Below are positions 1 to 11,526 of a stretch of 64,000 nt of DNA, piece after piece (the stretch's first letter is position 1; each line of letters opens with the position of its first letter). The position numbers and the translations under genes were made by a program. The notes beneath the pieces were generated by a model. That model was not told the DNA's origin. It saw only the letters and a program-made list of their open reading frames with translations, and searched no databases. This stretch comes from Caprella mutica (taxonomy: Eukaryota; Arthropoda; Malacostraca; Amphipoda; Caprellidae). Location: the NCBI GenBank assembly GCA_947561585.1, contig CANNZV010001134.1, positions 115,604-179,603 of the forward strand. The letters run 5' to 3'.

Positions 1-891
1 TATTAAAATGTTTCAAGGATTATAGAACTGTTTTTTGTTTGTTTAAGCATATATCCTAATAAACTATTATATTCTATAAAAAAATACGATTGTTTTATTG
101 AAATATTCGTTTTCTCAAAATCTAATGCCAAAATCAGAAAAGTCATTCGAACAAAATATATTTCTTTTCAAAAGATACACAATCTTTGAAAATTTCAGAA
201 CAATCTGTAAACAAATAAAAATAATCGTAAATGTGAGTCGATGACATTTGTTGAAATTTATGATGTAATGTGAAATTCACAAGAAAGAATATGAAATCAG
301 TAGATGACATTTTTATCCATAGTGATACAATTGACATTTCACCTAAATATTTTACGTATTTCTTTTGCTCCCCTGTAAATTTATAATTTAATCATAAAGA
401 ATAGAAGTCAATCAGTTTTCACGGTACAATAAAATCAACGACAGCTTTGGAAACTTCGAAGAATTTCCAACAAATTAAAACAAATCTCAATTCAAATCGA
501 TTTTTTAAATTTTAGCTAGTCAACAAAATTTTCTTTTCAATAGAATAAGAATATTTTGTAGCTTTATTTTGTAGCTTTAAATTCTCATAGATATTTATTC
601 TTTTGAAATATAGGATTTTTCATAAAGTCTCATTTTTCTCAAAACTATTGCCAAAATCGAAAAAATATTATATGTTGCAATTATGTTTATGTTTTCAAAG
701 TTCACATACTGTACTAATTTCCGATAAATCTGTCGACAAATAATAAAGTTTGTTAAAAAGTAAGATGCCCCTTTTATCACATGTCAAGCAATTTGCTTGT
801 CTATAACATGACCAAGAATTATAATGCTAAAATTTTGATGTTTCCGATTTTTTCGATCCGCTTCACTTCGAAATTGTGATATTCACTCATT
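1..891. other. AT-rich sequence with a diverged internal duplication
   Basis: No gene is recognisable. Positions about 90-215 and 612-745 look like old direct copies of each other: both carry a 'ttctcaaaa...tgccaaaatc' block followed by 'aatctgt..acaaataa'. The short frames on the minus strand of each copy are AT-rich and share nothing with known proteins. The duplication is seen by eye only. Confidence 0.4.
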
Positions 892-1220
892 CCTTCCCAT
901 CTCACCATTCACAGTGAATGTGATGAGCCCTTCCCATCTCACCATTCACAGTGAATGTGATGAACCCTTCCCATCTCACCATTCACAGTGAATGTGATGA
1001 ACCCTTCCCATCTCACCATTCACAGTGAATGTGATGAACCCTTCCCATCTCACCATTCACAGTGAATGTGATGAACCCTTCCCATCTCACCATTCACAGT
1101 GAATGTGATGAACCCTTCCCATCTCACCATTCACAGTGAATGTGATGAACCCTTCCCATCTCACCATTCACAGTGAATGTGATGAACCCTTCCCATCTCA
1201 CCATTCACAGTGAATGTGAT
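892..1220. repeat. 37-bp minisatellite, about 9 copies
   Basis: Nearly perfect head-to-tail copies of a 37-bp unit reading cccttcccatctcaccattc followed by acagtgaatgtgatgaa. Each unit contains the 15-nt palindrome CATTCACAGTGAATG centred on A. Only the first and last units differ slightly (gatgag, gatgga). There are no spacers and no reading frame. Confidence 0.97.
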
Positions 1221-2045
1221 GGATGAAAATATAGGAACATCAAGAGATACATGCCATATATTCTAATGATCAATGAATATGAATAAACAAAAATCTCATA
1301 AATTGAGCTGGGTTATCGTGGGCAATGTGGACATATCACCTCAATAATGCCAATGAAGATTTTAGTGGATAAATTCCATATCCGATATGCAATGATTATC
1401 TGAAACTAGGAAATTTTCCCCTTGGTATCATCTGAAAAACAGTTTTTGGATAATATAACTATAGACGTTACTTTTTACTCGAGAAATATATCCTTATTAC
1501 ATGAGTCTGGATGTATGTATATCCATTTGTTTATTTGATTTTTTAATTGGATTTATTGTTAAGGATATTTCATCACTGTTTAGACTTTCTTTTAAATGAA
1601 CTCTCATTACTTTTCATATTCTCCCTCAGTTGGCACAAACAAATGATGAATAATTGCAATGAAAAATGTCCAACAAATACACTTAATTACCTTAGAAGTT
1701 AGAACAAATATTCATATTGTTTCCAGTTCTTCTTTGGAATATTAAAATGCGTGCAAACAATGACTCCGTTTGGTATTTTTGAGAGACTCATTACCAGTCT
1801 CTGCAAACATCATTATCACAAAAAAGTCCCTAAACAAGGCAACGGACGACCAGGCTCGGTAAAAAGAGTCAGGAGAACTATTAGCCATGCTTATAGAAAT
1901 TTATAAAAGGCTTTCAATATACTGAACTTTGAGAAAAAAATATATGCCAAAATTTGCTTTAAAATCGAATTTATATTTTTGGAAAAAAATCCATTTTCTT
2001 TAGATTTAATTTCTTTCATATTTTTTAATTTTAAAATACTTATAT
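1221..2045. other. No recognisable feature
   Basis: AT-rich unique-looking sequence between a minisatellite and the start of the inverted-array element. No protein similarity, RNA gene or repeat structure was seen. Confidence 0.5.
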
Positions 2046-2738
2046 GCATATTATGGTTCTAGGTATATTCCATCCCGGTATATTCCACCTCGGTAAATTC
2101 CACCCCGGTATATTCCACCCTTTGACAATGCTCATTTGGGTGATAATAAAAACTCAAAATATTTTATTTTTAGTTGGCCATTTGTTAAATAAACCATTCC
2201 GATGAAAAAATAACTCAGACGATATCCTAAGACATTTGGACAATAGTTAGAGATAGTTCAAGTCAATTGAATTTTTTTCCTAATAAAATTAGAAATATTC
2301 TTAATATGGTAGTTTATTTCAAAGTTTACGTGTTGAACAAGTTAATATCAATTTCTTTTTAACATGAAACTGCACAGTACACTGTGCTCCTACAACAATG
2401 GTTGGATGAGGTATGGAAAGGGTCGACTGGCAGAGACAACCCATTCAATGTTTTCGCTCTTCGCGTATAAGTTGCGGTTTTGGATTCTAGGATCAAATTC
2501 CCCGTGATCAAAATCTCCCAATGTAAAAAAAGCGATAATCTCCCAGTCCTAAAACCCAGTGCAATAATTCCCCTCCCCATCAAAAGCTTCCCGGTTAAAA
2601 AAAATGTAAAAAAAGCCTTCGTTCAAAAAGCACCACTTTTACCAGAAGTTAAAATACCAAATTCAAAATGAAATAAATATAACAATAAATACTATAATTT
2701 CAGTAATTGGCTTCCTTCTTGGAAATCTTAGTAAATAT

Positions 2739-2770
2739 ATGAAATGAAGAGCGAGTGAGACGACAAAAAA
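2739..2770 (+). repeat. Left arm of a 32-bp perfect inverted repeat
   Basis: This 32-nt arm (core agagcgagtgagacgac) is exactly complementary to 3903-3934. The two arms tightly bracket the Penelope-like fragment: the RT reading starts immediately after this arm. Confidence 0.95.
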
Positions 2771-2771
2771 T

Positions 2772-3902
2772 TTTCTATCGTAGATATGTAGATGATATCT
2801 TCCTACTGTTTTCTGATCATTCTCATATTAATCTATTTCATAACTATTTGAACACGAAGCATTCTAATATTCGGATATTGAGAAAAATAACTGCCTAAAT
2901 TTTTTAGATGTAGACATTAATCGTATTAATAAAGTTTTTTACTAGAGTTTATCGTAAAAAGACCTTCACAGGATTGGGATTAAGATTTGATTCTTTCGTA
3001 CCGACATCTTACAAAGTTAATCTAATTATTTGTCTTGTTCATAGAGCGTATGCGATTTGCTCGAACTATATAGATTTTGATGCCGAATTATCACACTTGC
3101 GTAATTTTTCTCTGGTAATCGTTATCCTCAAAATTTATTTGATATATTTTTCTCTAAATTCTTATATTCAGTTCATACTCCACTTAAACCTAAATGAACT
3201 GTTCCTAAATTTGACATTTTCGTATCCATTCCTTATTTGGGTGATTCAAGCATTAAATGTAAACAAGAGCTTAACTCATTACTTAACAAATTTTACCCCC
3301 AAATTAAACTAAATCTTGTTTTAAAAAATGCAACCACTATTGGTTCATTTTTCCATTATAAAGATAAAATCCCACCTTTACTGTCATCTGGTCTCATTTA
3401 TAAGTACTCATGTGGACAGTGCCAGTCCACTTTCATTGGTGAGACCATGATGCAGTTAAAGATGAGAATTTCTCAGCATAAGGGAATATCCTTTAGAACT
3501 AATAACCCCTATAGCTCCCAACCATATAGTTCAATTCGTAATCATTCTTTCGATCATAATCACCCAATTAAGGAAGAAAATTTCAAAATTTTGCAAACTA
3601 CAAACCAGTGTGATATTCGTTTATTGGAATCTATATAGTATATATATTCATAAACAGTCTCCATCGCTCAATGAACAAGCGAGTTCTTTTAACAATTAGC
3701 TATTTTGGGTTGATAACTTATTATTTTCTATGATTTTTCCTTTTTCTTTATTATTTGTGAATTAGTTAGGTGACTTTATTAATATAGGTATCCATAATAC
3801 TTCTTATTTCTACTTAATTTGTTTAAAATTAGTCAAAATTAGGATATTGATAATGAATATTGAATTATTCGAAAGCTCTAGAAAAATAAAAGGATGGAAA
3901 CT
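2772..3902 (+). pseudogene. Truncated, broken Penelope-like element: RT end plus GIY-YIG endonuclease
   Basis: The coding remnant starts inside the reverse transcriptase, just before the catalytic motif: FYRRYVDDIFLLF is read at 2773-2811, with YVDD at 2785-2796. Stops and frameshifts then interrupt it. It resumes in another frame from about 3200 (VIQ... then GDSSIKCKQELNSLLNKF) to about 3635, where the endonuclease motif YKYSCGQCQSTFIGET is followed by KMRISQH. A small insertion near 3636 creates the stop, after which the tail reads on as IHKQSPSLNEQASSF. Everything upstream of RT motif C is missing. It is the same subfamily as the copy at 20616-21344 and diverged from the one at 51649-53607. 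In Penelope-like elements this protein carries out RNA-templated insertion using its own nuclease; this copy cannot encode a working protein. Confidence 0.9.
3847..3885 (+). ncRNA. Hammerhead-like core in the PLE 3' untranslated region
   Basis: TTGATAA (3847-3853) is followed by a short self-complementary stem (GAATA...TATTC) and then GAAAG (3871-3875). Penelope-like elements are known to carry minimal hammerhead ribozymes with a CUGAUGA-stem-GAAAC layout. Here the first box deviates (TTGATAA) and no clear cleavage triplet follows GAAA, so activity is unlikely. It may be only a decayed UTR hairpin. Confidence 0.3.
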
Positions 3903-3934
3903 TTTTTTGTCGTCTCACTCGCTCTTCATTTCAT
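3903..3934 (-). repeat. Right arm of the 32-bp perfect inverted repeat
   Basis: Exact reverse complement of 2739-2770. Outside the arm a few further bases also pair imperfectly. It could be the end of a small element into which the PLE fragment inserted, or a product of an inversion during insertion. Confidence 0.95.
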
Positions 3935-4417
3935 AAATTTAATAAATACTATATGGTATGTACATATAGTGAAGAAAATCAGCTTGAGATTGAAAATCTA
4001 AATACCTCAACTGATAAATGCGTTCACACAACCTTTATTTCTGCTGTTTTGTCACATATGTAGTGAAAAATTTAAAGCTTGTGATTAGCCAGCAAAAGAT
4101 TTAATTGGATACAGTGAAAATGCAAGTTACCAAATATTACATATAATATTAATAAATGACTAATATTAATAACTAGACAAACCTAACCCGTAATGTGGGG
4201 TGGAATATACCGGGGTGGAATATACCTAGGGTGGAATATACCTAGGGTGGAATATACCTAGGGTGGAATATACCTAGGGTGGAATATACCGTGGTGGAAT
4301 ATACCTAGGGTGGAATATACCGGGTGGAATGTACCGGGGTGGAATATACTTAGGGTGGAAAATACCGGGGTGGAATTTACTGGGGGGGGGGGGGATATAC
4401 CGGTCACCGCATATTAT

Positions 4418-5626
4418 ATATATAATTACAAATGGCAGATTATTATGATATATTTGATGTGTTTCATAGTTTGTAATTAATTGGCTGCTTTAGCATGAAG
4501 TTTCAATGAGAAACAAATTAATTACGAAACTTGTAAACAATTTAGTTTCAATATTTACTAATTAAATGGAATAAAATCTTTGCTATTTATTGAAGTAGAT
4601 ATTAAATTTGATGTCAAATAGAAAAAGTCTTTTGATATTGTATAAAAGTTATCAATTCATTTCGTTAAATTAAAATTTCCAAAGAAGCTAATCAAATCAA
4701 TATTGATATTTTTATTATCTATTAATGATAAAATTCGGAAAATATTACTAAAAGAGAGTATCCAAATAACCTAAAATATTGTTAAACATGAAATATTTTG
4801 AAAATCCTTACCGTTTGTTTCTCCAAAGCCTTAACCATTTATTATATTTATTTCGTCGTAAAATATTCTAACTAAGAATTTAAAGTAAAGGAAGCGAATG
4901 TTTTTCTCACGATATACCTACATTTTAAACCATTTCCTGGGCAAAATAAGGAGAGGTCAGCTTAAGGCTGCAAAACTCATGAAATTGCCAATCTCTATGC
5001 AAAGGGAGACTCCATTTACTCTTTTGGCGGTGGTGACAGAATATTTTCCTCTCAATATTTTGCGATGGTTTGGACGTGACGGCTTGGCGATATGTGCGGC
5101 GTTTGCGAATCAGGATGAATTGCATTTTTAATATCTATTTTGCTTTCTCTCAGCTTGTTTAGTTTGATAGAAATATTTAATATCAGCGCTCCTAGAAATT
5201 TCACTGCTTCTATTTTTAATGCGTATGTTGATCTAATAATGTATTTTAATTGATTATTATTTCTCTCTTTTGTATTTTGAGTGACTTTGATTGTGTTACG
5301 AGTTGTTATTTATCTAGTTCTCACTCAAATATTATGTTGCTAAGACAGGGATAATGAAAACAAAATTATATTACACGTATTAATATTATTAATCTATCCT
5401 ACCTATTTTGATATTGAATAAAATTATAACTATAAATAGCTTGAATAAAGAATATTAATCTTGAAGCAATAATTGAAATTAAAACTAAATTAGTTCTGTA
5501 TAATTGTCCCCTATGATGTTGAAATTCTTTGTTACCGATACCAATTAATTTAGGTACATAAAATGAATATAATGCCAATGTGAATCAAGTAATAAGTCCG
5601 TGAAGAAGTTAAACAGAGCTTTTCAA
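4418..5626. other. AT-rich sequence with one GC-richer island, no identified gene
   Basis: Mostly AT-rich. About 4890-5135 is noticeably richer in G and C and is open on both strands: a 77-residue frame on plus at 4898-5131 (MFFSRYTYILNHFLGKIRRG...) and a 66-residue frame on minus at 4925-5125. I recognise neither product, and there are no clear splice signals that would fix it as an exon. It could be an exon fragment, a piece of a mobile element or chance. Confidence 0.3.
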
Positions 5627-6716
5627 AGGAACAACAATAAAGATAGCGATGCAGGAACGTTTGTATAGATTATAATAAAGAAACAATAAAGATAGCGATG
5701 CATAAACGTTTGTATAGATTATAATAAAGAAACAATAAAGATAGCGATGCATAAACGTTTGTATAGATTATAATAAAGAAACAATAAAGATAGCGATGCA
5801 GGAAAGTTTTGTATAGATTATAATAACGGAACAATAAAGATAGCGATGCATAAACGTTTGTATAGATTATAATAAAGAAACAATAAAGATAGCGATGCAG
5901 GAACGTTTGTATAGATTATAATAACGGAACAATAAAGATAGCGATGCATAAACGTTTGTATAGATTATAATAATGGAACAATAAAGATAGTGAAGCAGGA
6001 ACGTTTGTATAAATTATAATAAAGAAACAATAAAGATAGCGATGTATAAACGTTTGTATAGATTATAATAAAGAAACAATAAAGATAGCGATGCATAAAC
6101 GTTTGTATAGATTATAATAAAGAAACTATAAAGATAGCGATGCAGGAACGTTTGTATAGATTATAATAACGGAACAATAAAGATAGCGATGCATAAACGT
6201 TTGTATAGATTATAATAAAGAAACAATAAAGATAGCGATGCAGGAACGTTTGTATAGATTATAATAACGGAACAATAAAGATAGCGATGCATAAACGTTT
6301 GTATAGATTATAATAAAGAAACAATAAAGATAGCGATGCAGGAACGTTTGTATAGATTATAATAACGGATCAATAAAGATAGCGATGCAAAAACGTTTGT
6401 ATAGATTATAATAACAGAACAATAAAGATAGCGATGCATAAACGTTTGTATAGATTATAATAACAGAACAATAAAGATAGCGATGCAAAAACGTTTGTAT
6501 AGATTATAATAACGGATCAATAAAGATAGCGATGCAAAAACGTTTGTATAGATTATAATAACGGATCAATAAAGATTGCGATGCATAAACGTTTGTATAG
6601 ATTATAATAACGGATCAATAAAGATAGCGATGCAAAAACGCTTGTATAGATTATAATAACGGATCAATAAAGATTGCGATGCATAAACGTTTGTATAGAT
6701 TTATAATAAAGAAATC
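5627..6716. repeat. 49-bp minisatellite, about 22 copies
   Basis: Head-to-tail units of 49 bp with the core acaataaagatagcgatgc followed by ataaacgtttgtatagatta. Variants alternate at fixed positions (gcataaacg, gcaggaacg, gcaaaaacg; aaagaaac, aacggaac, aacggatc). Several variants recur as pairs, which indicates amplification of two-unit blocks. There is no lasting reading frame. Confidence 0.97.
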
Positions 6717-7302
6717 AAGTACGACTGAATTAAAGGTTGCTTTTTATTTAATAGAATCCACTAGGAAATTAAAAACTTTTTGTACTCTCTCCTAATTTGA
6801 CTGAGAAGATATAATTAATTAGAGTGTTGAATTCAACATACAATAACAAATTGATATTATATGAATAATGTACATAAATCTATTTTATATTTTAAATATA
6901 ACGAATTTTCATCAATTGTATCTAATAACTGTTCCAAATTATACGATAACATTTGTTGAGTAATTGACTCATTTTCAGGGGTGACGATGGCATTTTTTGG
7001 CTCGAAGTGGTATTAATTAGCTATGACGTTAATTGTATAGTGTATAAAGTATGACAAATACTATGTAGACATAATATTAATGGAAAAGTTTAGACAATAA
7101 GATAAGAGAAAATATACAAGCGATTTAAAACTGTGTTCAACTATAAGATATATAATAGTTTAAAATGGAAACTTGAACAAAGTCACTCAAATTGAATTGC
7201 TGGTATGTATTTTAATTTCACGGTAATTCCAAAAAAATATCAAAAAATTGAGACGCTATTTACACGACGTATATTCTACAGAAGTTTGACATTAAAATCA
7301 AC
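6717..7302. other. No recognisable feature
   Basis: AT-rich spacer between two minisatellites. No coding similarity or structure was seen. Confidence 0.5.
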
Positions 7303-7626
7303 TAATTTACACATTGTATTCAATTTACACATTGTATTTGATTTACACATTGTATTTAATTTACACATTGTATTTAATTTACACATTGTATTCAATTTAC
7401 ACATTGTATTTGATTTACACATTGTATTTAATTTACACATTGTATTTAATTTACACATTGTATTTAATTTACACATAGTATTCAATTTACACATTGTATT
7501 TGATTTACACATTGTATTTAATTTACACATTGTATTCAATTTAAACATTGTATTTAATTTACACATTGTATTCAATTTAAACATTGTATTTAATTTACAC
7601 ATTGTATTTATTTTACACAATATATT
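7303..7626. repeat. 18-bp minisatellite, about 18 copies
   Basis: Units of aatttacacattgtatt plus two variable bases. Because 18 is divisible by three, the plus frame (repeating NLHIVF) and the minus frame (repeating MCKLNT) are both open for more than 100 codons. This is a by-product of the repeat and not evidence of a gene. Confidence 0.97.
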
Positions 7627-7814
7627 AATTATTCACACATTAAATAAAATTTACACTAATTATAGACTAGTAAATCGTCTGTTACTGAATATTCGCTGCA
7701 TCTTGCATATATTATATATGTATATTTAAATAATGTTGTTAATGAATAATAAATCTATAATGATCGGATTTTATGATTTTAATGGAACGGAGCGTCAATC
7801 ATTAATTAATATTA

Positions 7815-8055
7815 AAGTAGAACTCCTTATATATAATACAATCCTGTATAGTGAATGTAGAGTCATGAGTAAGGAAGTAGCTTCTATAGTGAACAAATTT
7901 TCTTTAGTCTGATGAATGGCCATTAGTTCTTGGAAAATTAACGGCTATTTTATGGTAGACTAAAGAAAATTTGTGTACTTTAGAGGCTATTTCCTCTACT
8001 CAGCACACTACACTCACTATACAGGATTTCATTATAGAGGAGTTATAGTGTACTA
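7815..8055. mobile_element. Pogo-like palindromic MITE, copy 1
   Basis: An imperfect palindrome of about 240 bp. The left arm (7816-7915) begins agtagaactccttatatata and includes aaattttctttagtct. The right arm (7950-8054) is its reverse complement and ends at agttatagtgtact. TIRs of the type CAGTAGAACTCCTCTAT with 'TATAGTGAAC' inside are typical of pogo/Tigger-related elements, so the family name is by analogy. It has no coding capacity. Related copies lie at 17220-17650 and 24788-25022. Confidence 0.75.
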
Positions 8056-9471
8056 AGTATTTGGAATTGAAGATTGCACTAATATATTTAACACAATATA
8101 AATTAATATTTCATCAACTGATCTCGATTCTTCAAACCTTATGTATTCTTTATGTATAGTTATTATTTATATATTTTAAATCCTTGAATATATTTATTAC
8201 TATTTACTATTTAGATCACTGCTAGTCAAATCAAGGTTAAATGCCACCGTCATATTCAGTGTCAGGTGGAACATTTTATGTCATTGTGAAAAAGTTCGAT
8301 GGAATATTTGATGACATTTTAGAAAGTGTTTAATAATAGTCGTCAGTTCACCTGACAGGTATGCTGACACCTGTGATGTGATCAACTTTATGAAACAATA
8401 TTTACTTGTCACATAAAGAGCTGTATTGTTAAAAAAAAAGTTATTTGATCGTGTTTTTGTAATTAATTGTATATATAGTTGTACAGTAGTGCTAAAAAGA
8501 ATGATGTGAACATCAGGCATTGTCAATGGTCTAGTCTATAAATCGTTATCCAAAGACACTGGGAAACAAATGCGAGTCAACCTGACTCATATCGTTTGAG
8601 TCAAGACTGGCAAAACTCCAATATTGAAGTCTGGTATTGGACTCTACCTGAGAAAATCTGAATGTGAATTAGAAGTCAATAACATAATAGGATGAGTCAA
8701 ATTATGAGTCAATTTGACTCGTATTATTTTTTCGGTGTATATACTAGAAACATCCGGATAACAGAAAAATACAGATAAAAATCATTAAAATTTATAGTAA
8801 ATCCGGATAAAAGAATAATACGACTAACAGAAAAAAATATAGAATTCGTATAATTTTAGAAAGTAAGGTATTTTAATTTCATTGGTACTTCCATTTAATT
8901 AAAAGGAACGAACTCTTCTATCTGTTTTTGAGGGATTTAGTGATATTAAATGGTTTATAATTTAAACATGATCTTGAATACATTTAATTTAATTAATTAA
9001 ATTTCACTTATAAACTCCGTCCGCCATTTGTGACGAGTAATACAGCTGTAGTTTCAAAATAAATATAGTTTATATATATTATATTTGTAATAATTATATA
9101 CTGTGTCTATATTATCAATAAATGGTTACTAAATTTATTCACATAAATATATTGTTATTGCAATAAAAAGATTAATATTAAGATATCCTATGTAAAAATT
9201 TAAGATAAAGATAATTACTGAGATGAAAAATATATACTGACTCACCTTGAAGCAATTAATAGAAATTCAGTAGTAATATAAGCACCTTTAATTTAATATC
9301 CTAAATTCATAAGTTTTTTTTCCATAATGTTTCGTACAAACTATCGAACACTTCGTCAAACTCAACCGGTATCTTCAAACAGATTTTAGTGTTCGTTTTC
9401 AAACGCTCTTATGATGTAAACGAAACTGTTTGACCAAAGTTGGTTTGATATCTATAAGTGTAAGGAATTAA
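8056..9471. other. No gene recognised; scattered short motifs
   Basis: AT-rich. The minus frame at 8281-8526 (81 residues) resembles nothing I know. Around 8575-8730 the word gagtca/tgactc recurs several times in both orientations. At 8753-8850 'catccggata..acagaaaaata' recurs twice, possibly the edge of an old DNA transposon. Neither is strong enough to call. Confidence 0.35.
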
Positions 9472-11146
9472 TTCGTGACCAGTAATTTGATCCCCAATAA
9501 TTTTACAGCCGGTAATTTGGCCCCCGGTAATATGACCCTTGGAAATTTGACCCCACTATAATTCGACCTCCGGTATTTTGACACCCTGTAATTTGACCAC
9601 TGATAATTTATCCCGCCGTTACTTAATTTAATATTATGTAACTATGCTTCAAGATTTTAGGACAAATATATTTGTTTAACGCTATAAAAAAATTCTAAAC
9701 TCTTCAAATTGGACTTCAAAAAGACAACTGCTTAATCCACATCATAAAAATACTATGATATTTTAAGATGCTGTTTCATTTTAAATATCTATGTTATATC
9801 AATATTTTATTTCATTTTAAAAGTGTTCCAATTGTATTTTAAAATACGATTCAGCTTTATATAACCTTCTTTTGGAAAATTACGGGGGTCCAATAACCTG
9901 AGGTCAAATTATCGGTGGTTAAAATACCGCGACTCAAATTATCGGCATTCAAATTACCAGGAGTCATATTACCAGAAATCAAATTACCAGGGGTCAAGTT
10001 ACGGAGGCCAAATTACAAGAGATCAAATTACGGATGCCAAATTACCATAGGTTAAATTATGGAGGCCAAATTACAAGAGGTCAAATTACAGAGCCAAATT
10101 ACCAGGGGTCAAATTACGGAGGCCAATTTAATAGTGGCCAAATTATGGAGGCCAAATCACCAGGGGTCAAATTACGGAGGCCAAATTACCAGTGGCCAAA
10201 TTACGGAGGCCAAATCACCAAGGGTCAAATTATGGAGTCCAAATTACCATGGGTCAAATTACGGAGGCCAAATTACCAGAGTCAAATTACGGAGGCCAAA
10301 TTACCATGGGTCAAATTATGGAGGCCAAATTACATTACCAGGGGTCAAATTATGGAGGCCAAATTACCAGGGGACAAATTACGGAGGCCAAATTACCTGG
10401 GGTCAAATTACATCGACTCAAATTATCGGCAGCCAAATTACCAGGGGTCAAATTACGAAGGCCAAATTACCAGTGGCCAAATTACGGAGCCAAACCACCA
10501 GGGGTCAAATTATGGAGGCCAAATTGCCAGTGATCAAATTACGGTGGCCAAATTACCTGAGGTCAAATTACGGAGACCAAATTACCAGGGTCAAATTACG
10601 GAAGCCAAATTATCATGGGTCAAATTACGAAGGACAAATTTCCGGGGGTCAAATAACGGAGGCCAAACTACCAGGGGTCAAATTACGGAGGCCAAATTAC
10701 CAGGGGTCAAATTACGGAGGTCAAATTATAAGAGGTCAAATTACGGAGGCCAAATTACCATTGGTCAAATTACGGAAGCCAAATTACAATGGGTCAAATT
10801 AAGGAGGCCAAATTACCAGGGGCCAAATTACCAGTGGCCAAATCACCAGGGGCAAATTATTGAGGCCAAATTGCCAGGGGCCAAATTACGGAGGCCAAAT
10901 TACCTGAGGTCAAATTACTTAGGCCAAATTACCAGGGTCAAATTACGGAGGCCAAATTACCATGGGTCAAATTACGGAGGCCAAATTTCCAGGGGGCCAA
11001 ATTACGGAGTCCAAATTACCAGGGGTCAAATTACGTAGGCCAAATTAAATGATGCCAAATTACCAGGGGTCAAATTACGGAGACCAAATTATAAGAGGTC
11101 ATATTACGGTGGCCAAATTACCAGAGGTCAAATTACAAGGGTTCAT
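9472..11146. mobile_element. Inverted-array element P2 (GGTAATTTGACCCC units)
   Basis: The left arm (9472-9614) has about eight units of GGTAATTTGACCCC type, decayed. A unique 270-bp spacer follows, and then a very large right arm (9883-11146) has the same unit inverted (GGGGTCAAATTACC). In the right arm the unit has become a composite of about 29 bp in which 'ggtcaaattacgga' alternates with 'ggccaaattaccag', over about 43 copies. The 334-residue open frame at 10034-11038 (and those in the other plus frames) is simply this repeat read through. No transposase and no clear target duplication were found. This is the most expanded member of the family. Confidence 0.8.
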
Positions 11147-11311
11147 TTTTTTCTTTACTTTATTCTTAATCTTCAATGTCATGCATAATCTTCTATCCTG
11201 CTAAAGAATTTAATCCGAATATTACCAATTTGAGAAAAGTCATCAGTAAGACTAATTAGCTACTTGATGATACGACGCAAAGGTACAAATACTCTGTAAA
11301 TTAATAATACC

Positions 11312-11526
11312 GGTGCTAGGACAATTCGTCCCCGGACAATATTTCATCGCCGGACAATTCGTCCCCGGACAATAATTTGTCGCCGGACAATAATTTGTCG
11401 CCGGACAATTCGTCGACCAGACAATTCTTCCCTGGACAATACGTCGCCGCACAATTCGTCACCGGGCAATACGTCGCCGGACAATTCGTCGACTGGGCAA
11501 TTCCTCCCCGGACAATTAGTCGCCGA
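11312..11526. repeat. Tandem array P3 (GGACAATTCGTCCCC units) with GGTGCTAGG tip
   Basis: About thirteen 15-bp units of the form GGACAATTCGTCCCC, with variants such as GGACAATAATTTGTCGCC. The left tip reads GGTGCTAGGACAATTCG (from 11312), matching the tips of elements P1 and P6 although the unit sequence differs. Its orientation is that of a left arm. I found no inverted partner in the window, so it is either a solo arm or the start of an element whose other end was lost. Confidence 0.85.

Larger units (their letters stand above)
2046..4417. mobile_element. Foldback-like element with inverted terminal tandem arrays (element P1)
   Basis: The left end (2055-2120) is about four units of GGTATATTCCACCCC-type sequence. 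The right end (4196-4408) is about twelve units of the same sequence in inverted orientation, with G-run expansions near 4381-4394. The outer tips read GGTTCTAGGTATATTCC on the left and, on the complementary strand, GGTGACCGGTATATCCC on the right. The 9-nt word gcatattat lies directly outside both tips (2046-2054 and 4409-4417) and is read as a target-site duplication. Drosophila FB elements are known for inverted repeats built of short tandem units and for 9-bp duplications. No transposase is visible inside; the interior holds a Penelope-like fragment. The repeat structure is directly seen, while assigning it as one transposed unit is inference. Confidence 0.75.

Noticed and set aside
892..1220. 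CRISPR-like array (37-bp repeats with a dyad)
   Set aside because: There are no spacers between units, and the context is a eukaryotic repeat-rich genome. It is a simple minisatellite.
7205..7729. 174-residue plus and 114-residue minus frames
   Set aside because: Both come from the 18-bp satellite.
10034..11038. 334-residue plus-strand frame (NYGGQITRGQI repeats)
   Set aside because: It is a translation of the 29-bp composite array. All three plus frames are open and the peptide cycles through the same three phases, so there is no evidence of coding.
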